Below are positions 24,053-32,134 of a stretch of DNA of 64,000 nt, piece by piece. Under the pieces are notes generated by a model. The model did no database searches, had not been told where the DNA came from, and worked only from the letters and a program-made list of their open reading frames with translations. Positions within the stretch are counted from its first letter, which is position 1, and every line of letters begins with the position of its first letter. Made by a program: the position numbers and the translations under genes. This stretch comes from Myxococcales bacterium (GTDB taxonomy: Bacteria > Myxococcota_A > Polyangia > Polyangiales > Polyangiaceae), in NCBI GenBank assembly GCA_004193285.1, contig SECP01000038.1:71740-135739 (forward strand), in the 5' to 3' direction.

Positions 24053-25608
24053 TGACCAAGAAGTCGATGGATAAGATCATGGCGCTCTCCAAGCGCCGCG
24101 GGTTCGTCTACCAAGCCTCCGAGATCTACGGCGGTTTGAACGGCTTCTGGGATTACGGTCCGCTCGGCGCCCAGCTCAAGAAGAACCTGCGCGACGCGTG
24201 GTGGCAGGACATGGTCATGAACCCGTGCGGCGGCAAGCCCGGCCCCAACGGCGAGCCGGTGCGTATCGTCCCGCTGGACACGACCATCATTCAGCACCCC
24301 AAGGTTTGGGAAGCGAGCGGCCATGTCGCTGGCTTCAACGACCCGCAGATCGACTGTCGCGAGACGAAAGCGCGCTACCGGGCCGACCACGTGCTCGTGT
24401 ACGGGCCGAAGAGCGGTGAGCGCGCAGGCAAGCCTTGGTTCGCGTACATGCCGGACGCGCCCAGCGAAGCGAAGCAGCTAAAGAAGGCCGAGAAGGCGTT
24501 TGGCGAGGTCGTGAGCTTTCCGCTCACTCAGCTCACCAAGGAAGATTACGCGAGCGTGCTCGGCCCCGACGCGGAGAAGGTGGGCAGCCTCACGGAGCCG
24601 CGCGCGTTCAACCTGATGTTCAAGACGTACATCGGCGCGACCGCGACGGAAGACGACGTGGCTTACCTGCGGCCGGAGACGGCGCAGGGCATCTTCGTGC
24701 AGTTCAAGAACGTGGTGGACACCACCCGTGTGAAGGTGCCGTTCGGCATCGCGCAAACCGGCAAATCCTTCCGCAACGAGGTGACGCCGCGCAACTTCAC
24801 CTTCCGCAGCCGCGAGTTCGAGCAGATGGAGATGGAGTTTTTCTGCCACGAGTCCGACGCACGCGACTGGTACAAGTTCTGGCGCGAAGCGCGCATGGAG
24901 TGGTGGAAGAGCCTCGGCCTGGAGGGTGAGAACCTACAGCTCCGCGAGCACGACCCGGAAGAGCTCGCCCACTACGCCAAGAACGGCGCCGGCGTGTGCG
25001 ACGTGGAGTACCGCTTTCCCTTCACTTATCCGAATTTCGGCGAGCTGGAGGGCGTCGCGCACCGCTCGAACTTCGACCTTTCGGAGCACCAGAAGCACTC
25101 GCGGCAAAACCTCGAATACTTCGACGCGGATCGCGGTGAGCTACTCCCGAACGGGGCAAAGAAGGGCGAAAAGTACCTACCCCACGTCATCGAGCCGGCT
25201 GCCGGCTTGGATCGCGGCGTGCTCGCGGTGCTGTGCGAGGCCTTCACGGAGGATGCCTCGCGCCCGAGCCCGGAGCTGATGAAGATTCATCCGCGCATCG
25301 CCCCCGTCAAAGCGGCCGTGTTCCCGCTCGTGAACAAGGAGGGCATGCCGGAGACGAGCGAGAAGCTGCATCAAGAGCTCTCCAAGCGCTTCAATCGCTT
25401 TGGCTTCATCGAGCACGACGTCAAGCAGTCCATCGGCAAGCGCTACGCGCGCATGGACGAGGCCGGCACGCCGTTCTGCTTCACGGTGGACGGCGAGACG
25501 GCGGGTAGCCAAACCGTCACGGTACGCAACCGCGATACCGGCACGCAGGAACGCATTGCGCTCGACCAGGTCGGTACCTGGCTCGGCGAAAGACTCGGCC
25601 TCGCCTGA
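24052..25608 (+). CDS. glyS: Glycyl-tRNA synthetase, alpha2 (eukaryal/archaeal) type
   Basis: About 518 residues from ATG 24052. Class II signatures: FVYQASEIYGGLNGFWDYGPLG at the N-terminus, motif 2 in GKSFRNEVTPRNFTFRSREFEQMEMEFF, and motif 3 in the ALLRxxFCEAF-like segment (LDRGVLAVLCEAF). The C-terminal anticodon-binding domain (KAAVFPLVNKEGM ... MDEAGTPFCFTVDGE) is complete. It charges tRNA-Gly and should be essential. It is somewhat longer than the roughly 460 residues of Thermus-type enzymes because of an insertion rich in Lys/Glu near residues 110-170. Its promoter must lie inside the divergent NB-ARC gene. Confidence 0.96.
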   Translation: MTKKSMDKIMALSKRRGFVYQASEIYGGLNGFWDYGPLGAQLKKNLRDAWWQDMVMNPCGGKPGPNGEPVRIVPLDTTIIQHPKVWEASGHVAGFNDPQIDCRETKARYRADHVLVYGPKSGERAGKPWFAYMPDAPSEAKQLKKAEKAFGEVVSFPLTQLTKEDYASVLGPDAEKVGSLTEPRAFNLMFKTYIGATATEDDVAYLRPETAQGIFVQFKNVVDTTRVKVPFGIAQTGKSFRNEVTPRNFTFRSREFEQMEMEFFCHESDARDWYKFWREARMEWWKSLGLEGENLQLREHDPEELAHYAKNGAGVCDVEYRFPFTYPNFGELEGVAHRSNFDLSEHQKHSRQNLEYFDADRGELLPNGAKKGEKYLPHVIEPAAGLDRGVLAVLCEAFTEDASRPSPELMKIHPRIAPVKAAVFPLVNKEGMPETSEKLHQELSKRFNRFGFIEHDVKQSIGKRYARMDEAGTPFCFTVDGETAGSQTVTVRNRDTGTQERIALDQVGTWLGERLGLA

Positions 25609-25681
25609 GCTCGTCGGCGGCCTTGGGATTCGTCCCGGGGCTGCCGCTCTGCTCCTCAATTGGCACTCGGGGCGACGGGTA

Positions 25682-25711
25682 ACTCGTACGACTCGGTAAG
25701 CTCGTACGAGT
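25682..25711. repeat. Perfect 10-bp inverted repeat after glyS
   Basis: ACTCGTACGA at 25682-25691 and TCGTACGAGT at 25702-25711 flank a 10-base spacer. No T-run follows, so it may be a weak terminator for glyS or an operator for the downstream lipoprotein gene, whose ATG is 100 bases away. Confidence 0.6.
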
Positions 25712-25810
25712 CACGCCGCAGTTCTTCGGCTCGGAAGACGACTCGAGCCTAAGACCCAACCGCAGGTTGCATGGGTGACGCTCCGGCGCGGCTTCTGTAA
25801 ACTGCTTTGC

Positions 25811-27436
25811 ATGGTGGGCGTACAGAGGAGCGGCTGGCTCCTGATCGGATTGGCGGTGTCCCTGGCTTGCGGACGGACGAAGCAGGGCGCCGACGGGCAG
25901 CCCAGGGACACGAGTGGTGCCAGCGGCACGAGCGGTGCGAGTGGCACCAGCGGCACGGGCGGAGCGACCTCGGTGGACGAAAGCGCGCCGAGCTGCGCCG
26001 TCGCGCTGGTGAGCGACGGCTTGGGCTACTGCGCGCTGTACGAGGAGGGCCGCGTCTGGTGCTGGGGTAGCGCTCCCAAGCCTGTGCCAATCTCGACGCC
26101 GGACGAGGTGACCCGGCTGTTCGCGGGCGCGGGCAACGTGTGCGCGGCCTCGGACGGCAAGCTGTACTGCTGGGGTGACAACGCGCAGCATCAGCTGAGC
26201 GACGCGTCAGGCCCGATCGAGGCCCCCCTCGGCATCGACCTAGGCACCAGCTCGCCGGTGCAGAGCCTAGGTATCGACTCGCAGCAGCTGTGCGCGATCG
26301 ATCAGCTGCTGCATGTTTACTGTCGGGGCGGGGCGCTGCCGGCACCTCGGCAGGTGGAGGTTGCTGACGGCGTGCTGCGTATCCCGGGGCCAGGCACGCA
26401 CGTGATCGACCCGCAGGGCCGGGTATTTGCGCCGGGGGAGGACAAGGGCGCGCAGGCGCTCACCGAGCTCGGGCTTGGCAACGCTCAGGTCAGCTTCGGA
26501 GTGCCTTCATGCGTGCTCAAACAGGGGGGCAGCCTCTGGTGCACCGACTACATCATCGATACCGAAGACGAGCTGCGCGTCCACGTCGCGCTCGGCGAAA
26601 GCATCGTCTCCGTGGGAACGAGCGACCTCTTCGCGTGCGCGCTGGCAGATACTGGCCGCGTCTGGTGTGAAGGTTACGACCAGCTCGGTCAAACCGGCCG
26701 CGGCACCAAGCAGGTCTTCGCGGAGGGTGACTACGTCCCGAAGCTCGAGAGCACGGTGGAGCTGGCGGTCGCACGCACGTCGGCGTGTGCCCTTCGCGCG
26801 GACGGAAGCGTGTGGTGCTGGGGCACTTACTCGCGGGAGCAGGCGAGCACCGCCCCGCACGAAGTGACCGGCTGCCGAAACCAACGCGCAAACCTCGCAA
26901 TTCCGAGCCTTCCACCCGCACCCAGCGGTCAAAAACTGTCGGACGCCGGCCTCGCGCGAGGTCAGGCGCTGTGCGAGTGCGCCTTCGGCACGCCCGCGCC
27001 CGAGGGCTGCGCGGAGGAGGAAGGCTTCCCCTCCAACCCTACCTGCATGGATGCGCTCGTACCGGAGCACGAGACCGCTGGTTGCCTGGCGGAGCGTCTG
27101 TGGCGCGAAGCGCGCTGCTACCAGACGAGCGCGATGGAGTGCGGCAATGTCACGGCGCCGCCCCGTTGTATCCCGGAGGGCTCATGCGCCGCGGACGCAA
27201 CGTGGAGCGCGGTCGCGACCTACTGCCGGCGTCGCTCTTGCCTGGGCAGCAAAGAGCCGCTCGAGCCAGCGCGTCTGTGTGATGGCGCCGCGGATTGTGA
27301 AGATGGCTCCGACGAGCGGAACTGTGCTCCCGGACAAACCCGGTTCGCTTGCGACGACGAGCAGACGATTCCGATTTCGGGGCTCTGTGACCACGTTCTG
27401 GATTGCGCCAACCAAGCGGACGAAAGCGGCTGCTGA
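25811..27436 (+). CDS. Lipoprotein with RCC1-type repeats and two LDL-receptor class A-like modules
   Basis: About 541 residues from ATG 25811. Signal peptide and lipobox (VSLAC), then an SGASGT-type linker. Residues about 50-350 hold RCC1/BLIP-II-like propeller repeats (GRVWCWGS, GKLYCWGDN, SLWCTDY, GRVWCEGYDQLGQTGRG, GSVWCWGTY) with alternating Cys. A Cys-rich segment follows, and the last 75 residues contain two LDLa-like modules: LCDGAADCEDGSDERNC, with the calcium-ligand pattern of true LDLa, and LCDHVLDCANQADESGC. Surface protein-protein binding is likely. It is followed after 141 bases by another secreted protein gene. Confidence 0.85.
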   Translation: MVGVQRSGWLLIGLAVSLACGRTKQGADGQPRDTSGASGTSGASGTSGTGGATSVDESAPSCAVALVSDGLGYCALYEEGRVWCWGSAPKPVPISTPDEVTRLFAGAGNVCAASDGKLYCWGDNAQHQLSDASGPIEAPLGIDLGTSSPVQSLGIDSQQLCAIDQLLHVYCRGGALPAPRQVEVADGVLRIPGPGTHVIDPQGRVFAPGEDKGAQALTELGLGNAQVSFGVPSCVLKQGGSLWCTDYIIDTEDELRVHVALGESIVSVGTSDLFACALADTGRVWCEGYDQLGQTGRGTKQVFAEGDYVPKLESTVELAVARTSACALRADGSVWCWGTYSREQASTAPHEVTGCRNQRANLAIPSLPPAPSGQKLSDAGLARGQALCECAFGTPAPEGCAEEEGFPSNPTCMDALVPEHETAGCLAERLWREARCYQTSAMECGNVTAPPRCIPEGSCAADATWSAVATYCRRRSCLGSKEPLEPARLCDGAADCEDGSDERNCAPGQTRFACDDEQTIPISGLCDHVLDCANQADESGC

Positions 27437-27577
27437 GGCGACTCGTCTGTGCGAGGCGCGATGAAGCGGCGCCGTTTGCGACCTGCGGCAAAAGATCCTG
27501 CGCGCAAAAAGCTGTAGGCGGTGCTCCGGGCTGACTGATAGCAGCTTGTGTCTACAACTGCGTTTGGAGGCTAGACC

Positions 27578-28777
27578 ATGCTGACCAAGGCTTCAGTGCA
27601 CTGGGCCGCGCCGCTCGGCGCGATGTTCTCGCTCATGCCACCCTTTTGCAGTCACTGGCCCGATCGAGATCCGGGTGGTGGGCACGGCCATGCGGGCTCC
27701 GCTCATGCCGGTAGCGGTGCCGATGCGGGAGCAGCCGGCGCAGGCGGCGCCGCGAGTGCAGACTTGCCGGTCATCGGCTGCCCCCCCGGCCCCTGGCCAG
27801 AGACTCCGCAGCTGCAGCTCTTGGAGGACTCCGGAGCTCTCTCCGTCCGCCTCGTCAGCGGGGACGGCGAGGTCTCCGTCGGCTTCGGCGAGCATGGCCC
27901 CCTGTTTTGGTCCGGGGACGACGTGACCGAGGTGGAGCTCGCCTTCGCGAGCAACGAGCGCGCCGTCACTTGTGATGGCTCGATCGTCATCGGCAACATC
28001 AACGACACCAACGTCGCATTCCGGGTGCTGAGGTCAGGTACGTTTACGTATCTGGACACGCCCAACAACGGGGAAGTGTGGACGTCCGAGGACGACATCA
28101 GTGAAAGCGGCGTCGCCCTCGGCGCCCATCGCGTCCCCCTCCCCGAGCAGCCGCTCCTGTGGGACGCGAGCGGCGCGGTGACCGAGCTGCCCGCCTTGCG
28201 CGGCTTGGACACGCGCCGCATCAGCCCGGACGGTAAGACGATCTGGGGCGTCACCCACGACTGCAATGAAGGGTGCACGACCGACGCGATCTTCCGGTAT
28301 TCCGCGGCCGAGGGCATCACCCGCTACCCCATCGGGGGGATACCGGGGTTCTTTCAAATGGCCAATGACGGCAGCGCGCTCTTCGAGCTGGGAATGGAGA
28401 ACGGGGTCACCCTCCCTTATGACGCCGTACGGCCGCTGTACCGCTTCGACTCCAGCACCGGCTCAATCAGCAGCTTCGAGTGCCCGGCGACGACCCGCTG
28501 CTGGCCGGTAGCGGCAAGCTCGCGCGCGGCGGTCGTCTTCTTCAACAGCGCTCGGCCTTCCGGCGAGCCCTTCGTGGATTCCTGGGTGTGGGACGAAGCG
28601 CATGGCTCGCGTCCGATCCCGCAGCTGCTAGCGGAGCTGGGCATCTCGGAGGCTGGCGACTTTGCTCCCAGCGGAGTTTCGGACGACGCGCGAGTCTTGA
28701 CCGGTGAGGTGTTTCGCGGGTTCGACCGCCCGTTCGTGCCCTTCCGCTTGCTGGCTCCGCGGGGCACGTTTTACTGA
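27578..28777 (+). CDS. Secreted protein with HAF-like repeats
   Basis: 399 residues, preceded by a strong GGAGG (27566-27570). The N-terminus (MLTKASVHWAAPLGAMFSLMPPFC) can serve as a signal or lipoprotein signal; a His/Gly/Ala-rich linker follows (about 28-60). The rest shows degenerate repeats of the extracellular HAF kind: ISEDGKTI-like turns such as ISPDGKTIWGVTHD, MANDGSALFELG, ISESGVALG, VSDDARVLTGEVF, alternating with LWDASGAVTEL or YRFDSSTGSIS. Probably a beta-propeller exported to the surface. Function unknown. Confidence 0.78.
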   Translation: MLTKASVHWAAPLGAMFSLMPPFCSHWPDRDPGGGHGHAGSAHAGSGADAGAAGAGGAASADLPVIGCPPGPWPETPQLQLLEDSGALSVRLVSGDGEVSVGFGEHGPLFWSGDDVTEVELAFASNERAVTCDGSIVIGNINDTNVAFRVLRSGTFTYLDTPNNGEVWTSEDDISESGVALGAHRVPLPEQPLLWDASGAVTELPALRGLDTRRISPDGKTIWGVTHDCNEGCTTDAIFRYSAAEGITRYPIGGIPGFFQMANDGSALFELGMENGVTLPYDAVRPLYRFDSSTGSISSFECPATTRCWPVAASSRAAVVFFNSARPSGEPFVDSWVWDEAHGSRPIPQLLAELGISEAGDFAPSGVSDDARVLTGEVFRGFDRPFVPFRLLAPRGTFY

Positions 28778-28828
28778 GTGAAGAGCGCGCCTGGTCGCTT
28801 TTCCTGACGGATCCATGCTCGGCGGTGG

Positions 28829-29872
28829 ATGAACGTCATGAACCGTTTTCTTGCTTTGCTCGGTGCCTCGACCTTGGGCGTGTGCTTCGCCGCCGCCTGC
28901 TCGGACAGTGAGGCGCAGGCACCTGCCGGTGTGGCGGGGGAGAGCGCGGGCGGGAGCGCGTCGGGCGGCGCCGCGGGCTCGAGCTCGGCTGGCAACGCCG
29001 GAGCCGGCAACCCAACCGGCGGCGGCTCGGTGGGTGGCGTGGCGCCCGTAGGCGGCGCCGCCACCAGTGGCAGCGGCGGCGCGGCCGAAGGCGGGGGAGC
29101 TGGCGCGCCCGGGCTACCGCGGGGCGAGGCCGTGATCGGCCAGCGCTGTCCAGTCGCCTCCACGATCGGCGTCGTTCAGCTCGCGGGCTTTCCGGAGCCG
29201 TACGTCCAAGTGACGTTGTACGATCGCAAGGATCCGTGGCTCAGCGCGCCCGAGCTCGTCAACGAGACGTGCGAATACCACCACTACACTCCCGGAGTCT
29301 GCGCCGGGTGCGGAGCGGGCGAGGTGTGCTCCGTGGCGGACGAGTGCGTCCCCGAGCCACGAACGGTCAAAAACGCCAAGCTAATCGTGAGCACTGGTAG
29401 CTTGCAGCGAGAGCTCCACGCCGATCCACAGCTGGGCGGCATCTACTCCATGCTCGATATCGGCGATGAAGCCGCCAAGTACGCGATGACCCTGAGCTGG
29501 GGTGAGACGGAGGTGACCCTCGCGCCGATGGCGGTGGGCAGCGGCGATATCGCCGAGCTCGCGGTGGACATCGAGGGCGATTCGTCGGCGCCGGGAGCGC
29601 TGGACGCCACCTGGGAGCCTTCCGAGCAGGGCGGCTTCGTGCGCACCCGTATCCCCATGAATCACCACGCTGCCGGCCCGAGCTTCACGGAGTGCGCCGC
29701 GCCGGAAAGCGCCGGCGCCTTTCATGCTGACGCCGAGATGGTCGATCCGCTCGCGGTCGTGACGGGTCTGGAGTTTCAAGGAGTGGAGCACTCCTTCATT
29801 GCCGCGGCGGAGACCGAGCAAGGCTGCGTGGAGTTTCGCTTCGGTCCGCAGCTACTCGTCCTGCCGGATTGA
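28829..29872 (+). CDS. Secreted lipoprotein with Gly/Ser/Ala stalk, unknown head domain
   Basis: 347 residues; ATG 28829 or 28838. Signal peptide with lipobox FAAAC (C24). Residues 30-95 are a Gly/Ser/Ala stalk (AGGSASGGAAGSSSAGNAG). The head of about 250 residues starts with GQRCPVASTIGVVQL and has a Cys cluster YTPGVCAGCGAGEVCSVADECVPEP, then a beta-rich region (MLDIGDEAAKYAMTLSWGETEVTLAP). It ends in an acidic/aromatic strand set (GCVEFRFGPQLLVLPD). No family recognised. Same architecture as other lipoproteins of the window. Confidence 0.78.
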   Translation: MNVMNRFLALLGASTLGVCFAAACSDSEAQAPAGVAGESAGGSASGGAAGSSSAGNAGAGNPTGGGSVGGVAPVGGAATSGSGGAAEGGGAGAPGLPRGEAVIGQRCPVASTIGVVQLAGFPEPYVQVTLYDRKDPWLSAPELVNETCEYHHYTPGVCAGCGAGEVCSVADECVPEPRTVKNAKLIVSTGSLQRELHADPQLGGIYSMLDIGDEAAKYAMTLSWGETEVTLAPMAVGSGDIAELAVDIEGDSSAPGALDATWEPSEQGGFVRTRIPMNHHAAGPSFTECAAPESAGAFHADAEMVDPLAVVTGLEFQGVEHSFIAAAETEQGCVEFRFGPQLLVLPD

Positions 29873-29886
29873 CGCGCTCGTGCGCT

Positions 29887-30378
29887 TCAGTCGTCGTTCA
29901 AAACGCGCACGGGGTCCCCGATGCGGACGACGGCGCCGCTCAGCACCCGCGCCGTGATGCCGCCATGGCCCCGGACGGCTTGAAAGCCACCGGGGCCGAG
30001 CAGGGCGTCCATCTTTGCGCACGGCGCGCAGTGGCCGCTTCCTTCCAGCACCGCCTCGCCCACCGCAAATCGAAGCTTCACCAGCGCGAGCAAGTTGATG
30101 CCGGCGACGAGGACATTGCGCCGGAGTTGCTCGGGCCGCACCTCGATGGCGCCGGTGAGGCCGGCGAGCACGGGCAGGTGCTCCTCCTGCAGTAGCGTGA
30201 CTTGCCGGCCGTGACCGGCCTTGCTCCGCGCGGCGATATCACCCTGAGCGCCGCGCCCCGTCACCAGCTCCACCTCTTCGAGCGGGACGATGGCGGCCCC
30301 GTGCTCGGGCCGAAGCCCCAGCCACGTGACGCGCCCCACTTGGGGGACGTCGCGCAGCCTTTCATAGAGCGGCTTCAT
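29887..30378 (-). CDS. MOSC-domain protein
   Basis: 163 residues, almost only a MOSC domain: VTWLGLRPEHGAA..PLEEVEL at the start, QGDIAARSKAGHGRQVTLLQEEHL, RRNVLVAGINLLAL, and the conserved Cys segment GSGHCAPCAKMD. MOSC domains bind molybdenum-cofactor sulfur or act in detoxifying reductases such as YiiM. No molybdenum enzyme is adjacent. It is the last gene of a probable HipA/CoA-binding/MOSC operon, 7 bases after the CoA-binding gene. Confidence 0.88.
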   Translation of the reverse strand: MKPLYERLRDVPQVGRVTWLGLRPEHGAAIVPLEEVELVTGRGAQGDIAARSKAGHGRQVTLLQEEHLPVLAGLTGAIEVRPEQLRRNVLVAGINLLALVKLRFAVGEAVLEGSGHCAPCAKMDALLGPGGFQAVRGHGGITARVLSGAVVRIGDPVRVLNDD

Positions 30379-30385
30379 GAGAGCG

Positions 30386-30790
30386 CTAGCTCTTGACCAC
30401 GCCGTGCGCCGCGCGCTCCACCCCGATGCACCGATCTTCTACGTAAAGCATGCCGGCCGCTTCCGCGAGCGTACGCGCCTCTGGGGACGTGATGCCCTGC
30501 TGCAGCCACAAAGCTTTGGCGCCCAGCGCGACCGCCTCTTTCGCGACCGCGGCTGCCTCTTCCGAAGGCCGGAAGACGAGCACGACCTCGACCGAAAACG
30601 GAACCGCCTCGAGCGAGGCATAGGATTTCTCGCCCAGCACGCTCTCCACGTGGGGGTTCACGGGAATGATGCGAAACCCGGCGCGCTGCATGCGCGCGGG
30701 AATCGCGTGCGCGGCCTTGCTCGGGTCGCGGCTCAGGCCGACGACGGCGATGGTGCGAAATTCACGGAGGATGCGCTCGACGTTGTCCAT
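30386..30790 (-). CDS. CoA-binding domain protein (YccU-like)
   Basis: About 134 residues from ATG 30790. A single Rossmann CoA-binding domain: REFRTIAVVGLSRDPSKAAHAIPARMQRAGFRIIPVNP, with the signature VVGLSxxPxK, then VVLVFRPSEEAAAVAKEAVALGAKALWLQQGI. Same family as E. coli YccU and the N-terminus of acetate-CoA ligases (ADP-forming). Role unknown; 13 bases downstream of the HipA gene. Confidence 0.9.
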   Translation of the reverse strand: MDNVERILREFRTIAVVGLSRDPSKAAHAIPARMQRAGFRIIPVNPHVESVLGEKSYASLEAVPFSVEVVLVFRPSEEAAAVAKEAVALGAKALWLQQGITSPEARTLAEAAGMLYVEDRCIGVERAAHGVVKS

Positions 30791-30803
30791 TCGCAGAGAC
30801 CGG

Positions 30804-32048
30804 TTAGGCGCGGGCGTGCAGCGAGCGGGCGATACGTTTGCAGTTGCCGACCATGGTGTCTGCCAGCTTGCGCAAAAAATCCTCCCGCCGCCGGGCGGGG
30901 TAAATATCCGCCGCAAGCGCCGGATTCTCCGTGCTTACCTGGGGCGCCGCGTCCCCGAGCGCAAGCTGCACGGCCGCACAAAGCTCCTGGCCGCGCTGCT
31001 TGAGCCACTCGAGGGGGAGGCGCGCGTCGCGGGCCAAGTCTTGCCAGGCCTGAGCGGTGAGCTCGGACTGCCGGCGCGCGGGCCCGAGTCGCATCACGAA
31101 CGCGTCGGAGAGCGCCGGGTAAACTTGCGTACACAGGAGGTCGTAGGCCGGCGCGAGCACCGCGCGCTCGTCAGTGAAGAGCAGCGCGAAGTTTTTGCAA
31201 TGCGCATCGCCGTTGCCGATCAGCAAGTTGAAGAGCAGCCGATCCAGCAGCTCGCGGCGCGTCGCCTCCCCATCCGTGGCGTAGCGATCTGCGACCTCGA
31301 AGCACTCTCGGAAGCCGACCTCGTACTTTCGCTCCGGCGCCACGCCCAATAGCTGCGCAAAATCTTCTTGGTGGATTCGGCGGAGCTGGCTCCCATCGTA
31401 AACGCGGTCGTAGCGCTCCACCGCGTAGGCACCTGCGAACCAGTAGCTGCGCGGCGCGCGTAGACCAACGGCGCGAGCCAGGTGCATACAAAAAAGCTCG
31501 TTGAGCGCGCTCAGCTCGACGCCCTCGTAAGAGCCGACGATGTCAGGCTTGAGGATGACGGTGCTCGGGGCGCCGCGCTCGCACAAGTACGGCTGCCCCT
31601 CTACGACGTGCAAAACCAGCTTGTCTTGCGCGCCGGAGAGCGCGCGCCGGAGCCCCGCGGCCACCTCCGGCGACGGGCGAGCTCGAGCGTCTTTCAGCCA
31701 AAGCCGTAGCTGCGACTCCGGTAGCGGGGTGTACGCGGCTTCGACCTCCGCTTCCTCGAACGTAACTGCGCCGGCGCAGTCGTGGCCAAGTCGCTGCAGT
31801 AACCGGAAGTCGTCCGTGACAGGCAGGCCGAGGCGCTGGCACAAAAGGCCACGCCAGTCGCCCTCGGGCAGAAGGTTGGCGATGAAGGCGCGGCACTCTT
31901 CGTCGGCGTAGGCTGCCTCGCGCACGGGTAGCCGCTGGCCGAGCGCCGGGCCTGCCCCGTTCACGTAGAGCAGCGTGAGCCGGCCGCGATCGTGACCGAG
32001 CTCGGCGACGAGCCGACTGGATACCAGCGCGGGCAGGACCTCCACCAT
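30804..32048 (-). CDS. HipA-like Ser/Thr kinase without an adjacent HipB
   Basis: About 414 residues from ATG 32048 (GTG 32057 also possible). The N-terminal subdomain (ALGQRLPVREAAYADEECRAFIANLLPEGDWR) is the HipA N1 type. The kinase core shows the P-loop-like serine motif LSGAQDKLVL, VILKPDI (catalytic Lys), LLFNLLIGNGDAHCKNFALL (catalytic Asp and Asn) and APAYDLLCT (Mg-binding Asp). The enzyme looks intact. HipA toxins phosphorylate glutamyl-tRNA synthetase or related targets and are normally held by HipB, an HTH protein encoded just upstream; here the upstream neighbour is a divergent Ser/Thr kinase and no HTH gene is near. CoA-binding and MOSC genes follow. Confidence 0.88.
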   Translation of the reverse strand: MVEVLPALVSSRLVAELGHDRGRLTLLYVNGAGPALGQRLPVREAAYADEECRAFIANLLPEGDWRGLLCQRLGLPVTDDFRLLQRLGHDCAGAVTFEEAEVEAAYTPLPESQLRLWLKDARARPSPEVAAGLRRALSGAQDKLVLHVVEGQPYLCERGAPSTVILKPDIVGSYEGVELSALNELFCMHLARAVGLRAPRSYWFAGAYAVERYDRVYDGSQLRRIHQEDFAQLLGVAPERKYEVGFRECFEVADRYATDGEATRRELLDRLLFNLLIGNGDAHCKNFALLFTDERAVLAPAYDLLCTQVYPALSDAFVMRLGPARRQSELTAQAWQDLARDARLPLEWLKQRGQELCAAVQLALGDAAPQVSTENPALAADIYPARRREDFLRKLADTMVGNCKRIARSLHARA

Positions 32049-32134
32049 CCTACACACTTAGCCGAGCGCGCGTTTGCCGACAAACCGCTCGTTCGTGTTA
32101 CTTTCCGCGAACCTTGGAACACGCCAAGCGAGAC

